Assembly (NCBI GenBank): GCA_944325775.1 | Contig: CALVBL010000002.1 | Location: forward strand, 62,001-126,000 | Direction of reading: 5' to 3' | Length of the DNA stretch: 64,000 nt | Source of the DNA: an uncultured Helicobacter sp. | Lineage (GTDB): Bacteria; Campylobacterota; Campylobacteria; Campylobacterales; Helicobacteraceae | Shown: piece by piece, positions 17,316 through 25,569 of the stretch | Layout: the number at the start of each line of letters is the position of its first letter | How positions within the stretch are numbered: the stretch's first letter is position 1 | The notes under the pieces: generated by a model | What the model was told of the DNA's origin: nothing | What the model saw: the letters and a program-made list of their open reading frames with translations, nothing else | Database searches by the model: none | Translations under genes and position numbers: made by a program

Positions 17316-18062
17316 ATGGATTTGCAGCGTAGAAAGGCAATCGGCTCTATCTTGCAGACAATGGGGCTCGTGGCTGTGGGTGGCTTGGTGTGGAGTGCGT
17401 ATATCTCTGAATCTAAGTCCAAGCCCTTGTGGCTTTATCCACCCGGCGCACGCGACAACTTCGTCAATACCTGCATCAAATGCGGGCTTTGCGTGGAGGC
17501 ATGTCCATACTATACGCTTAGACTCTCTCAAGAGGGGCTAAAGGGCTTACCGATATTTGTGCCGCGTGAGATTCCATGCTTTATGTGTGAGGATATCCCA
17601 TGTGTCGTCGCCTGCCCTACCGATGCACTTGATGAGAATCTTGTGAGTACCGATGGCGCGCTAGATATCACAAAAGCGCGTATGGGTGTAGCGGTGGTCG
17701 ATACACTTAATTGCATCGCGTATGCGGGGATTCAGTGTGATGCGTGCTATCGCGCGTGTCCCTTGATGGACAAGGCGATTTATCTCGAATACAAGTCTAA
17801 TGAGCGCACCGGCAAGCATTCTATGATCTTGCCTATGGTGGCAAATGATGCCTGCACTGGCTGTGGCAAATGTGAAAAGGCTTGTGTGACAGAGCTCGCC
17901 TCTATCAGAGTACTGCCTAGAGATTCTATCCTGGGCAAGATGGGGACAAACTACATCAAAGGCTGGGAAGAGAGCGATGATCAGCGACTAGAATCTGCTC
18001 CGACGAGGAAACTGCAAGAGAACAAAAAGCAGAATCTAGAGTATCTGAATGGAGAGATATGA
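17316..18062 (+). CDS. napG: Nap quinol dehydrogenase subunit NapG
   Basis: 248-residue periplasmic ferredoxin-like protein with four [4Fe-4S] sites, starting with CIKCGLCVEACP (near residue 51) and ending with CTGCGKCEKACV (near 183). The N-terminus has a twin-Arg start (LQRRKAIGSI) and a hydrophobic stretch, so it is a Tat substrate. Passes electrons from NapH towards NapA/NapB. 4-base gap from napA; its stop overlaps the napH ATG. Confidence 0.95.
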   Translation: MDLQRRKAIGSILQTMGLVAVGGLVWSAYISESKSKPLWLYPPGARDNFVNTCIKCGLCVEACPYYTLRLSQEGLKGLPIFVPREIPCFMCEDIPCVVACPTDALDENLVSTDGALDITKARMGVAVVDTLNCIAYAGIQCDACYRACPLMDKAIYLEYKSNERTGKHSMILPMVANDACTGCGKCEKACVTELASIRVLPRDSILGKMGTNYIKGWEESDDQRLESAPTRKLQENKKQNLEYLNGEI

Positions 18063-18982
18063 TGTGGCTAAGAAAACACCGATTTTTGCTCCTGCGCAGA
18101 TTCACGCAATTGGGAATCTTGACGTTGTTTTTTGTGGCAAACTGCTCTTTTGTCTTCATCGACGATGTAGGGCATTTCGTGGCGCAAGGCGACATCAGCT
18201 CATTTAACAGTGGTGAGAGAAACCTCGCTATCGCACACAGCAAGCACGACATCTTGTCTTTTGGCATTTTAGAGGGCAATTTGAGTGGTTCTAAGGTTTT
18301 AGAATCCATTCCGATGAGCGATCCGCTAGCATTTTTGCAGATTTTTTTAGCTGGTGGGGCGATCAGTATGGATTTGTTGCTTGGCGTGCTGGTGGTAGTC
18401 GCCGTGTATGGAGTGTTTTTGGGGCGTGGATATTGTGCGTTTGTTTGTCCGATCAATCTCGTGAGTGATTTGGCAAACTTCTTGCGCAGGAAGCTTGGAA
18501 TCCAAAATGTGCGGTTTTTGGCAATTTCACGCAGGGCGAGGTTTGGTGTGTTGTTTTTGAGCCTCTTGCTTTCGTTTATATTTGGCGTGTTGGCGTGGGA
18601 GAGCATTAGTCCTATTTCTATGCTGCATCGTGGCGTTGTGTTTGGTATGGGTGTGGGATTTTTTGGGATTTTGGGCGTGTTTTTGTTTGATTTGTTTGTG
18701 CTCAAAAATGGATTTTGTGGGCATTTGTGTCCTTTGGGTGCGACTTATGGACTTATCGGAGCAAAGGCTATGCTAAGGGTCACACATGATGTGCGCAACT
18801 GCACCAAATGTATGGAGTGTGTGAGAATCTGTCCAGAAAACCAAGTCCTACATATGGTGGGCAAACACAGCGCGCCGGTGGCTGATATGGCGTGTATCAA
18901 GTGTGGTCGTTGTATCGAAGTGTGCAATGATAACGCACTGAAGTTTAGTGTATTACAATATCAAAAAGGAGAGAAAAAATGA
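18059..18982 (+). CDS. napH: Nap quinol dehydrogenase membrane subunit NapH
   Basis: 307 residues, four or five transmembrane helices, two C-x3-CP motifs in the membrane part (CAFVCPINL, CGHLCPLGA) and two C-terminal [4Fe-4S] motifs (CTKCMECVRICP, CIKCGRCIEVCN). In Epsilonproteobacteria NapGH replaces NapC for menaquinol oxidation, and no napC is present here. ATGA overlaps with both napG and napB. Confidence 0.95.
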   Translation: MMWLRKHRFLLLRRFTQLGILTLFFVANCSFVFIDDVGHFVAQGDISSFNSGERNLAIAHSKHDILSFGILEGNLSGSKVLESIPMSDPLAFLQIFLAGGAISMDLLLGVLVVVAVYGVFLGRGYCAFVCPINLVSDLANFLRRKLGIQNVRFLAISRRARFGVLFLSLLLSFIFGVLAWESISPISMLHRGVVFGMGVGFFGILGVFLFDLFVLKNGFCGHLCPLGATYGLIGAKAMLRVTHDVRNCTKCMECVRICPENQVLHMVGKHSAPVADMACIKCGRCIEVCNDNALKFSVLQYQKGEKK

Positions 18983-19542
18983 AAACATCATTGGTATGGA
19001 AATCCCTTGTGATGGCTTTGGGTATAGGTGTGTTGCTAATGGGCTGTGGTAATGGTAATGGCGAGAAGCAAGCAGGAAGTGCGGATGCAAAAAGTGTAGA
19101 TGAGACACAGATTGGACTACGCAGTGCGCCACTTGAAGGCGAGAGTGTGAAGCTTGTGGATTATACATTTGCGGCTAAGCCTGCAGGCGAGAGCGAGAAA
19201 ATCGAGCGTTCTTTTGAAAACGCTCCGCCACTTATCTCACACGATATAGAGGGTATGCTCCCTATCACACAGCAGGACAATATGTGCCTTAGCTGCCATG
19301 ATAGAGAAGTGGCTGAAGGCGTGGGTGCGACACCTGTGCCGCAGTCTCATATATACGATTTGCGCACGATGAAAAAGGTGGCAAGCAACGTAGCCGATGC
19401 ACGTTACAACTGCACACAATGCCATGTGCCACAAGCAGAGGCTAAGCCATTGGTGGCAAATACCTTTAGCCCAGAGTTTAGCGATCAGTCCCAAAAGCAC
19501 CAATCAAACTTGCTTGATGTACTCAATCAAGGGGTGAACTAA
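18979..19542 (+). CDS. napB: Diheme cytochrome c NapB (apparently a lipoprotein)
   Basis: 187 residues with two heme motifs: CLSCH at 103-107 and CTQCH at 145-149. Hands electrons to NapA. The N-terminus looks like a lipoprotein signal: short basic start, hydrophobic stretch, then LLMGC with Cys23 and a Gly/Asn-rich linker. NapB is usually a soluble periplasmic protein with a cleavable signal, so lipid anchoring would be a local variation. The start overlaps the napH stop by 4 bases. Confidence 0.93.
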   Translation: MKTSLVWKSLVMALGIGVLLMGCGNGNGEKQAGSADAKSVDETQIGLRSAPLEGESVKLVDYTFAAKPAGESEKIERSFENAPPLISHDIEGMLPITQQDNMCLSCHDREVAEGVGATPVPQSHIYDLRTMKKVASNVADARYNCTQCHVPQAEAKPLVANTFSPEFSDQSQKHQSNLLDVLNQGVN

Positions 19543-19544
19543 TC

Positions 19545-20519
19545 GTGTGGGCATTGAGGCTTTTTGCGATCGTATGGGCAGTGTGTGTGAGCGCATACGC
19601 GGGGGTGCTGCCCTCACAAGTGCTTGACACACATACCGAGATCACCTCTATGCAGCAAAAGGGTGAGAATCTCTATGTTTCTACTTCACAGGGCAAGGTG
19701 CAGGTTTATACGATCACGCGTGGGATACATCTAAAGATCACACAGAGCATAGAGATACCTAGTTTTCAGGATTTGTTTGGCTTATCCTTTCGCCCAAAGG
19801 TGTTTAACACCGATGTTAATGCGCGTGGGGAGATCCTCATAGTCGCAGCAGGAGCGAATGGAAGCCGCACTCTGTATGTGTGCAAAAATGAGAATCTTAA
19901 GCCATTGCTTACAGATATGAGCATCGCTAAAGCGGTGTGGGTGAGCCAAACACAGGTGCTTGTAGCGCTAATGAGTCACGAGATTTTGCTTTTTGACACA
20001 CAGCAGGAGCGTATTGTGTATCAGACTCAAATCACACAAGCTAGCTTTAGTGATATGGTGTATAACCCGCGAGATTCTATTGCCTATACCAGTGGTGAAT
20101 CTGGCGTGGTGTATGCTATAGATCCGCGCAATGGTGCAATACTAGGGCAGTATGATAGTATTAATAAAGACAAAGTTTTTACCATTAGTTTTGGGGGTGA
20201 TGTGGTTGTCGGCGCGGGGCAAGATAAACGGCTTAGTATCTATGCGCTGCGAAATGGCAGTGTGCTTGTGGATTCTGCGATGGTAAAGTCGGAGTTTCTC
20301 ATCTATGCGGCGGGGATAGATGAGGGGGGCGAGCATATCGGCTATATGAGCGATGAAAATGGCAGTGTGCGTATCATTCGTGCTAAAGATAAAAAACCTA
20401 TCACCACACTCGAGGGGATTTCTGGCATTGTCAATAGCATTATTTTTTACAAACAAAGTGTGTTTGTGAGCTGTGATGGTAGCAAGATTTATGTGTTTAA
20501 TTTGCAAGGAGTGTTATGA
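19545..20519 (+). CDS. napL: NapL, periplasmic beta-propeller-like Nap accessory protein
   Basis: 324 residues, starting with GTG 2 bases after napB. Signal peptide of about 19 residues (LFAIVWAVCVSAYA), then repeated beta-strand blades of WD40/PQQ-like type (e.g. IAYTSGESGVVYAIDPRNG). NapL is specific to epsilon nap clusters and its exact role is unresolved; position between napB and napD identifies it. The stop overlaps the napD ATG. A G6 run lies near 20325. Confidence 0.85.
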   Translation: MWALRLFAIVWAVCVSAYAGVLPSQVLDTHTEITSMQQKGENLYVSTSQGKVQVYTITRGIHLKITQSIEIPSFQDLFGLSFRPKVFNTDVNARGEILIVAAGANGSRTLYVCKNENLKPLLTDMSIAKAVWVSQTQVLVALMSHEILLFDTQQERIVYQTQITQASFSDMVYNPRDSIAYTSGESGVVYAIDPRNGAILGQYDSINKDKVFTISFGGDVVVGAGQDKRLSIYALRNGSVLVDSAMVKSEFLIYAAGIDEGGEHIGYMSDENGSVRIIRAKDKKPITTLEGISGIVNSIIFYKQSVFVSCDGSKIYVFNLQGVL

Positions 20520-20851
20520 ATATTTCAAGTATAATTGTGCGTGCTAAGCGCGAGGATTGGGGGAATCTGCTCAAAGAGATTGGTGCGATAGAATATAGCG
20601 AGGTGGCGCTAGAGGATAGAGATAAGGGCGTGATCATCGCCACCATAGAAGCCCCTGATACGGGGGCAGATATACGATCGCTTAAGCAGATTAGTGCTCT
20701 GCGCGGTGTGCTCAGTGCGGATATGCACCTAAGCTACACACAGGATCTGGAGGAATGTAGGTTAGATATTGATGATATTGCTGAGCTGATTGATACCAAG
20801 CCTATTGAGGAGATCAAATATTCCGGAGATGTTAAGAATCTCTTGAAGTAG
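20516..20851 (+). CDS. napD: NapA maturation chaperone NapD
   Basis: 111 residues. Ferredoxin-like fold proteins that bind the NapA Tat signal peptide and prevent early export. The start MNISSIIVRAKREDW matches the family pattern (N-[IV]-S-S-[IL]-[IV]-V). Last gene of the nap operon; its end overlaps the convergent marR gene by 20 bases. No napF or napC is present. Confidence 0.88.
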   Translation: MNISSIIVRAKREDWGNLLKEIGAIEYSEVALEDRDKGVIIATIEAPDTGADIRSLKQISALRGVLSADMHLSYTQDLEECRLDIDDIAELIDTKPIEEIKYSGDVKNLLK

Positions 20852-21296
20852 CTTTGTGGTTTGGCTGTGTGGTAAAAAGCGTGGCTGAATGATAAAACTT
20901 CGCAAGGAGTTTGTGCAAAGTTGCGAACTCTTCGTCATCAAGCGTGTTTAGGAGGTTTCTCTCATGCTGCAAGGTCGCAGAAAAAATCTTCTTGGCTTGC
21001 TCTTTGCCTTTTTCTGTGATGATGATGAGATTTTCTTTGCGATTTGTGGGGTTTTTGCGCCTCTCTAATAAGCCCTTAGATTCTAGGTCATCAATGAGAA
21101 AGCGCGTGGTATTTTTGTCGATTTCCATAATATTGGCAATCTCTGTCTGTGAGAGCTGTGCGTCCATAGCGATGAAAAGTATCCCAATCTCTCTACCCTC
21201 GCTTAGACCAAATTTTTCTGTTATCAACTGCTTAAAGTGTGCTTTGGCGATTAATACAAGCTTTTGACAGAGAAAGAAAATCGATTCTTCAAACAT
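20832..21296 (-). CDS. MarR family transcriptional regulator
   Basis: 154 residues. Winged helix about residues 35-105: SQTEIANIMEIDKNTTRFLIDDLESKGLLERRKNPTNRKE carries the recognition helix and the wing with the DxR-like NPTNRKE. Flanking helices for dimerisation. Ligand unknown. Convergent with nap and separated from tpiA by about 190 bases. The upstream region has a 13-base T tract (minus strand) just beyond the -10-like box. Confidence 0.85.
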   Translation of the reverse strand: MFEESIFFLCQKLVLIAKAHFKQLITEKFGLSEGREIGILFIAMDAQLSQTEIANIMEIDKNTTRFLIDDLESKGLLERRKNPTNRKENLIIITEKGKEQAKKIFSATLQHERNLLNTLDDEEFATLHKLLAKFYHSATLFTTQPNHKATSRDS

Positions 21297-21329
21297 CGCA
21301 ATAAGCCTTTTTTATGATTGTAATATAAT

Positions 21330-21368
21330 AGTATAGAAACTTTATTTTACTATGTAAAAAAAAAAAAA
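21330..21368 (-). promoter_or_regulatory. marR promoter region with T13 tract and partial palindromes
   Basis: On the minus strand TATACT (21330-21335) is a good -10 box about 35 bases before the ATG. The homopolymer T13 (A13 at 21356-21368 on plus) starts about 20 bases further upstream, at the -35 position. ATAGTA (21328-21333) and TACTAT (21348-21353) form an inverted repeat with centres 20 bp apart, a spacing suited to a dimeric MarR protein. Phase variation and autoregulation are both inference. Confidence 0.4.
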
Positions 21369-21487
21369 TCAAGATTATATTAAGATTCCTCAATCACTGC
21401 GCACAAAGCTTGGTTTATAGATTCTGTTGGTGCGCACAGAATCTCTTGCAGATTCACAACTTTAGAATCTAAGTGGAAGCTAAAATC

Positions 21488-22213
21488 CTAACAGCGGGAT
21501 TCTATGATTTTGCAAAACCGCGCACAATCCAGACTCGCGCTACCCACCAGCACACCATCGACATTTGCCACACGCACAATCTCTTGTGCGTTTGTCTCAT
21601 TGACACTGCCACCATAGAGCAGTGGCACATTAAGGAAGCTGCGCAAAAATGCGTGTGTGCGCTCTATATCCTCTACATTCGCACTCACGCCCGTGCCGAT
21701 AGCCCAGATAGGTTCGTATGCCACGATGAGATTCTTATAATCCCGACTAATCCCCTCAAACTCCGCGCGCAAAAACGCCTCCACATCTCCACTCTGACGC
21801 ACTGATAGATCCTCGCCTATGCAGTAGATGATCCTAAAGCCTGCTTTAGCGAAATACGCAAATTTCTGTGCAATGTAGTCTTGGGATTCGCCAAAGATCG
21901 TGCGACGCTCGCTATGCCCAATAAGTATAGAATCTATCCCAAATTCCCGTAGTTGCTCTGCCCCGATTTCGCCGGTAAAGCCACCATTTTCTACACAATG
22001 GGCATTTTGTGCGCCCACACGCACGAATTTATAGGTATTTTCAAGCAACGCCGCTTGATTGGGGAATACAAACACCTCTGTGTGTTTGTGAGAATCTTGG
22101 TGCTTGTTAGAATCCTGCTCCAAGTATCCAAGGTACGCATCAAGCTCTGCAAGATATGTCTTAGTCTGCGCACGCGTGAGGTTGCATTTGAAATTTGCCG
22201 CAAAAATTGCCAT
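21488..22213 (-). CDS. tpiA: Triosephosphate isomerase
   Basis: 241 residues, TIM barrel. N-terminal AANFKCN with the catalytic Lys, GHSERR with the catalytic His, and VAYEPIWAIGTG with the catalytic Glu. Interconverts dihydroxyacetone phosphate and glyceraldehyde 3-phosphate. Probably the end of the long minus-strand run; a poly-T leader lies beyond. Confidence 0.97.
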   Translation of the reverse strand: MAIFAANFKCNLTRAQTKTYLAELDAYLGYLEQDSNKHQDSHKHTEVFVFPNQAALLENTYKFVRVGAQNAHCVENGGFTGEIGAEQLREFGIDSILIGHSERRTIFGESQDYIAQKFAYFAKAGFRIIYCIGEDLSVRQSGDVEAFLRAEFEGISRDYKNLIVAYEPIWAIGTGVSANVEDIERTHAFLRSFLNVPLLYGGSVNETNAQEIVRVANVDGVLVGSASLDCARFCKIIESRC

Positions 22214-22261
22214 CTCTGCTCCTTTGGTCTTTAAAGTCCGCTTATTATGCCATTTTCTTCT

Positions 22262-22852
22262 TTACCATGGGTTTAACTTGGGGTTTGATGCAGGGTTTGG
22301 TTTGGGGCTTGATTCGCGCTTTGGAGATTCTAGGTTTGCATCTTGTGGCTTGGCGATTTGTGGGGCTAGAAGCGGGGCAAGAACTGAAAATTCTTGAGAA
22401 TCTTGAACTTTGGGTTTGGTGATGATGGTAGCAATCGCCTTTTTTTGCTCCAAAAGTTCACGGGTAGTGGTAAGGTTTTGTTGCGTGGCGGTGTTTGGCT
22501 TTAGATTCTGAGCATTTTCAAATGCATGATAGGCTTCCACATAGCGTCCGAGCGCAAAGAGGGCATTGCCTAGATTATGCCACACAGGCGCATAATGCGA
22601 CTGGGCACAGGGCAGCTCCAAACCCTCCTGATAGAGCCGAACCGCGCTAGCATACACGCCCATTTTGTAATACACATTCGCGAGATTGTAGGCGTTGTGG
22701 CAGAGTTTGTGTTGGGCGTAGATTCGCTCATAGTCCTGCAGGGCTTGCTCATAATGTCCGTTTTTGTACCAAAAATACGCGCGCATAGATTCAAACATAC
22801 CCACGCCAAAGCCCCATTGGATACACAAACATACACAGAGTGCTATCCGCAC
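22262..22852 (-). CDS. Exported TPR-repeat protein of unknown function
   Basis: 196 residues with an N-terminal signal peptide (about 1-18). Then three to four tetratricopeptide repeats (about 20-135), e.g. YFWYKNGHYEQALQDYERI and NLGNALFALGRYVEAYHAFENA. The rest is a Pro/Lys-rich tail (SPKRESSPKPNPAS). TPRs mediate protein interactions; it resembles the small BatC-type TPR proteins but no BatA/B/D genes are nearby. It starts the base after the ung stop. Confidence 0.72.
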   Translation of the reverse strand: MRIALCVCLCIQWGFGVGMFESMRAYFWYKNGHYEQALQDYERIYAQHKLCHNAYNLANVYYKMGVYASAVRLYQEGLELPCAQSHYAPVWHNLGNALFALGRYVEAYHAFENAQNLKPNTATQQNLTTTRELLEQKKAIATIITKPKVQDSQEFSVLAPLLAPQIAKPQDANLESPKRESSPKPNPASNPKLNPW

Positions 22853-23560
22853 TTACAGCCTCCAGTCCATATCGATTCCGCGTGCCTTTAGATAGGCATT
22901 TGCCTTGAGAAAACAATCACTCCCCACAAATCCTTTAGCAAGCGGGCTTGGGTGTGGCGCGGTGATGATACAATGTTTGGTGCTATTGATAAGCTCTGTC
23001 TTTTGTTTAGCGTAATTGCCCCATAGCATAAACACAATGCCTTCATACGATGTTGAAAGCCTAGCGATCACTGCATCGCTAAAGCGTTGCCACCCAAGAT
23101 TCTTATGAGAGGTAGGAGCGTTTGCCTCCACGCTTAGGATACTATTGAGTAGTAGCACGCCACGTTTTGCCCACGCGCTTAGATCCCCGTGTGTGGGTGG
23201 GACAAAGTCCGTGGTGCGCGCAAGCTCTTTGTAGATGTTTTTAAGCGACGGCGGGGGTGGTAGGGGTGAGGGTACAGAAAACGACAAGCCCATAGCCTGT
23301 GGAATCTGCACGATGTGATCGCCATCACGCACTGCCACACTGCCATGATAGGGATCTTGTCCAAGTATGACGACACGCGTGTCTTGTGGAAGGGTGATGT
23401 CAAATGCGTGGAATAATAATCGTGGAGGCGGATAGAGGATCTTGCCGTGCTTGAGCTGGGCGTAGTAGGAGTCTCTGATTTGGTCAAAATACGCGCTCTC
23501 AAGCTCCTCTCTAAGTAGTTCTTTCCACTCTGATGGGAGCTTGATAGAATCTAGATTCAT
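22853..23560 (-). CDS. ung: Uracil-DNA glycosylase
   Basis: 235 residues, family 1 UDG. Water-activating GQDPYHG motif near residue 68, LLLNSILSVEANAPTSHKNLGW near 130, and the minor-groove HPSPLAKGF near 205 in place of HPSPLS. Removes uracil from DNA. Its ATG overlaps the gatC stop by 4 bases. Confidence 0.97.
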   Translation of the reverse strand: MNLDSIKLPSEWKELLREELESAYFDQIRDSYYAQLKHGKILYPPPRLLFHAFDITLPQDTRVVILGQDPYHGSVAVRDGDHIVQIPQAMGLSFSVPSPLPPPPSLKNIYKELARTTDFVPPTHGDLSAWAKRGVLLLNSILSVEANAPTSHKNLGWQRFSDAVIARLSTSYEGIVFMLWGNYAKQKTELINSTKHCIITAPHPSPLAKGFVGSDCFLKANAYLKARGIDMDWRL

Positions 23561-23835
23561 TCGATGATTTTAGGGACGATAAAAAACCCATCTTGAGCTT
23601 TGGGTGCGCACCCTAGCACATCTTGAGCGATATGTGCATTCACTACCATATCATCACGCAATGGTGTTTTTTGCTCTTGGATCGACGCGATCTCTTCAAG
23701 GTTGAGGGTATTGAGATTTTCGACAAATCCTAGAATCTCATCAAGCTGGGCTTTGATCTCATCGTGCTTAGCCTCATCGATACTGATATTTCCAAGCCGC
23801 TGAAGCTTGGCTAAGGTCGTGTCATCGATATGCAT
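23557..23835 (-). CDS. gatC: Asp/Glu-tRNA amidotransferase subunit C
   Basis: 92 residues, the usual GatC size. DDTTLAKLQRLGNISIDE at the start, and a C-terminal segment MVVNAHIAQDVLGCAPKAQDGFFIVPKI that matches the family end (N-A-P-x-x-x-D-G-F-F-x-V-P). Stabilises GatAB, which makes Gln-tRNA and Asn-tRNA. gatB lies elsewhere in the window (49.8 kb) and gatA is not present. Confidence 0.92.
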   Translation of the reverse strand: MHIDDTTLAKLQRLGNISIDEAKHDEIKAQLDEILGFVENLNTLNLEEIASIQEQKTPLRDDMVVNAHIAQDVLGCAPKAQDGFFIVPKIIE

Positions 23836-23852
23836 AGATTCTGCTTTTGCGC

Positions 23853-24080
23853 TTATTTGCCATGCTCTTTGCGATATTTGAGGATCATCGCATAGGCTTC
23901 GTCTTTGAGGCGCAATTTTTGTTTTTTGAGCACTTCAAGCTCCATATCAGTGAGCAGTTCCTCACCATCTTCTATGCGCTTGATACGATCATCTAGCTCA
24001 TTATGCTCATCAAAGATCTTAGCAAAATGCGCATCGTGTGTCTTTAGCTGTGTAACCTCATCTCTATACTCGTGAAACAT
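23853..24080 (-). CDS. YdcH/DUF465 small coiled-coil protein
   Basis: 75 residues, almost entirely helical and charged (FDEHNELDDRIKRIEDG, then LKKQKLRLKDEAYAMI), the pattern of the YdcH family. Cytosolic, function unknown. Between gatC and the pilin-like genes. Confidence 0.85.
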   Translation of the reverse strand: MFHEYRDEVTQLKTHDAHFAKIFDEHNELDDRIKRIEDGEELLTDMELEVLKKQKLRLKDEAYAMILKYRKEHGK

Positions 24081-24144
24081 ACAAACTCCTTTGATAAAAT
24101 ATGCACTATTGTAGAATAAATTTGCAAAATAGATGATTAAAAAG

Positions 24145-24543
24145 CTATCTTTTTAGAATAATGTGTCTATTTAAGACATTTTGTCGCATTGAAGTAATGG
24201 GATTATGCACCTGTGCGCTCACATCAAGCAGCAGGAGAGAATCCCCAAATGGTGTAAGTTGGCTCTGGATATGATAGTGTGAATGAGGACTAAACTCTTG
24301 GTGCTGGCAGCGCGTATAGTCAAAAGATTGCAAACAGAGAATCTGCATCTCATACATACTTTTAGCATAAAGCTGGAGTTGTGTGTAAGCATGGATATGG
24401 GAGAGCGGGGCGTTTGGCGAAAGTGCGATAATGGAGCCTATACACATCGACACAAACGCAAGCATAAATACCGCATAGTAGCTACAAAATGCCTTACGCA
24501 TAGATTTTTTGCCCTTTGCTGTTGTGGTCTTGGTGTTTTTCAT
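24145..24543 (-). CDS. Membrane-anchored protein, possible minor pseudopilin-like component
   Basis: 132 residues. Basic start (KNTKTTTAKGKKSMRKAF), one hydrophobic helix (about 21-41, SYYAVFMLAFVSMCIGSIIA), then an extracytoplasmic part with the Cys pair LCLQSFDYTRC. The layout (short basic leader, one N-terminal helix, small outer domain) is that of pilin-like proteins, but the consensus G/A-F-x3-E is not visible; the sequence after the Lys/Arg cluster is AFCSYY. Overlaps the next gene by an ATGA junction, so it is cotranslated with a protein that does have a prepilin-like start. Confidence 0.55.
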   Translation of the reverse strand: MKNTKTTTAKGKKSMRKAFCSYYAVFMLAFVSMCIGSIIALSPNAPLSHIHAYTQLQLYAKSMYEMQILCLQSFDYTRCQHQEFSPHSHYHIQSQLTPFGDSLLLLDVSAQVHNPITSMRQNVLNRHIILKR

Positions 24544-25262
24544 AAAAACGCAGCCTTCACGCCCACGAAGCTCCCACCTTCAAAACATTGCGTTTGAGTG
24601 CAAAATCTAAAACGTACAAAGCGCGTATTGGGCACAAGATCAAAGCTAAAATTACGCACATTTTCTAGCAATATCTCTTGATTGAGCCAAAGTGTGTCGT
24701 GGTGGTAGGCGATCTCTATGCGTCTATCCTGTAGGGGAAGCACCGCGCGGCACAGCGATGATGGAGCAGAATCTAGCCTAATCCGATCACGTCCCACGCT
24801 CACGATCTTGGCAGGAGATTCTATAAATTCCTCTGAATCCACCGCTCTTTGGCACACAAGCACGAGGTTTTGACCCACCATAAAACTATCCACACTAAAA
24901 GGTGTGCTAAAGACAAGCTCATCGCTCTGCACTGCGTGAATCTCAATAGGTGCGCGCGGGAGCAACGTGTCGCTATAAAAACGTGCGTTAGCAAATGTCT
25001 TATCCCCATAGCCGAGTACTCGCTCTGAGTCTAAGAGTAAAAAATCCGCACTTGTAGGACTTAAGTGTAAATCTATACTTTGAGCAAGGAGATTTTGAAT
25101 CCGTAAAAGGGCGATTTGAGAATCTAGCAATCTCTCTGGAGAGCTTATCGCCATAAAGCGCGTGAAATGCAATGCCACGCTAAAACACGCAATCCCAATA
25201 ATCCCAAATATCACGACACTCCATAGCATTTCAAACGCAACAAAAGCCCGTGAGCAACGCAT
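24540..25262 (-). CDS. Pseudopilin-like protein with prepilin-type N-terminus
   Basis: 240 residues. RCSRAFVAFEMLWSVVIF has a short basic leader, then FVAFE with Glu at position +5 of the mature form, then a hydrophobic helix to about residue 33, as in type II/IV pilins (cleavage after Ala instead of Gly). The outer domain is about 200 residues, large for a pseudopilin (GspJ/GspK range), with a C-terminal pair CTQTQC. The order of neighbours suggests a pseudofilament tip complex. No secretin, ATPase or prepilin peptidase is in the window. Confidence 0.6.
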   Translation of the reverse strand: MRCSRAFVAFEMLWSVVIFGIIGIACFSVALHFTRFMAISSPERLLDSQIALLRIQNLLAQSIDLHLSPTSADFLLLDSERVLGYGDKTFANARFYSDTLLPRAPIEIHAVQSDELVFSTPFSVDSFMVGQNLVLVCQRAVDSEEFIESPAKIVSVGRDRIRLDSAPSSLCRAVLPLQDRRIEIAYHHDTLWLNQEILLENVRNFSFDLVPNTRFVRFRFCTQTQCFEGGSFVGVKAAFL

Positions 25263-25268
25263 ATCTAC

Positions 25269-25556
25269 CTATCGCACAGAAAGTGGCTCGAAGTAATGTA
25301 GTGTGTAGGGTAGTAGCGTATCTTTGTGGTAGGTGTAGTGGCGCACTTCGTATGTGTGCGTGCTGCTCTGGAGACTAGAAGTCTGGGGTGTGGTGGAGAG
25401 GATATGGAGCATATCCGCACCACTGCTTGTCTGCGTGCGGAGGGAAGCAAGCCTATGGCTCATATAATGCTGGAAACTAAAGACAATCCCCAATGCTAGC
25501 GCACACAGCACCAAGCCAAGCACGCATTCCACCATCACAAACCCACCTCGCATCAT
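25269..25556 (-). CDS. Pseudopilin-like protein with classic G-F-x3-E start
   Basis: 95 residues. RGGFVMVECVLGLVLCALALGIVF is a textbook prepilin site: Gly then Phe with Glu at +5, followed by a hydrophobic helix (residues 6-28). The outer domain is only about 65 residues. Two start Met codons (ATGATG) at 25556 and 25553. It starts 13 bases after the FixH-like gene, joining the pilin-like genes to the cbb3 transcript. Small pseudopilins of this type occur in type II secretion and in DNA-uptake machines. Confidence 0.65.
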   Translation of the reverse strand: MMRGGFVMVECVLGLVLCALALGIVFSFQHYMSHRLASLRTQTSSGADMLHILSTTPQTSSLQSSTHTYEVRHYTYHKDTLLPYTLHYFEPLSVR

Positions 25557-25569
25557 TAGATTCTATACC

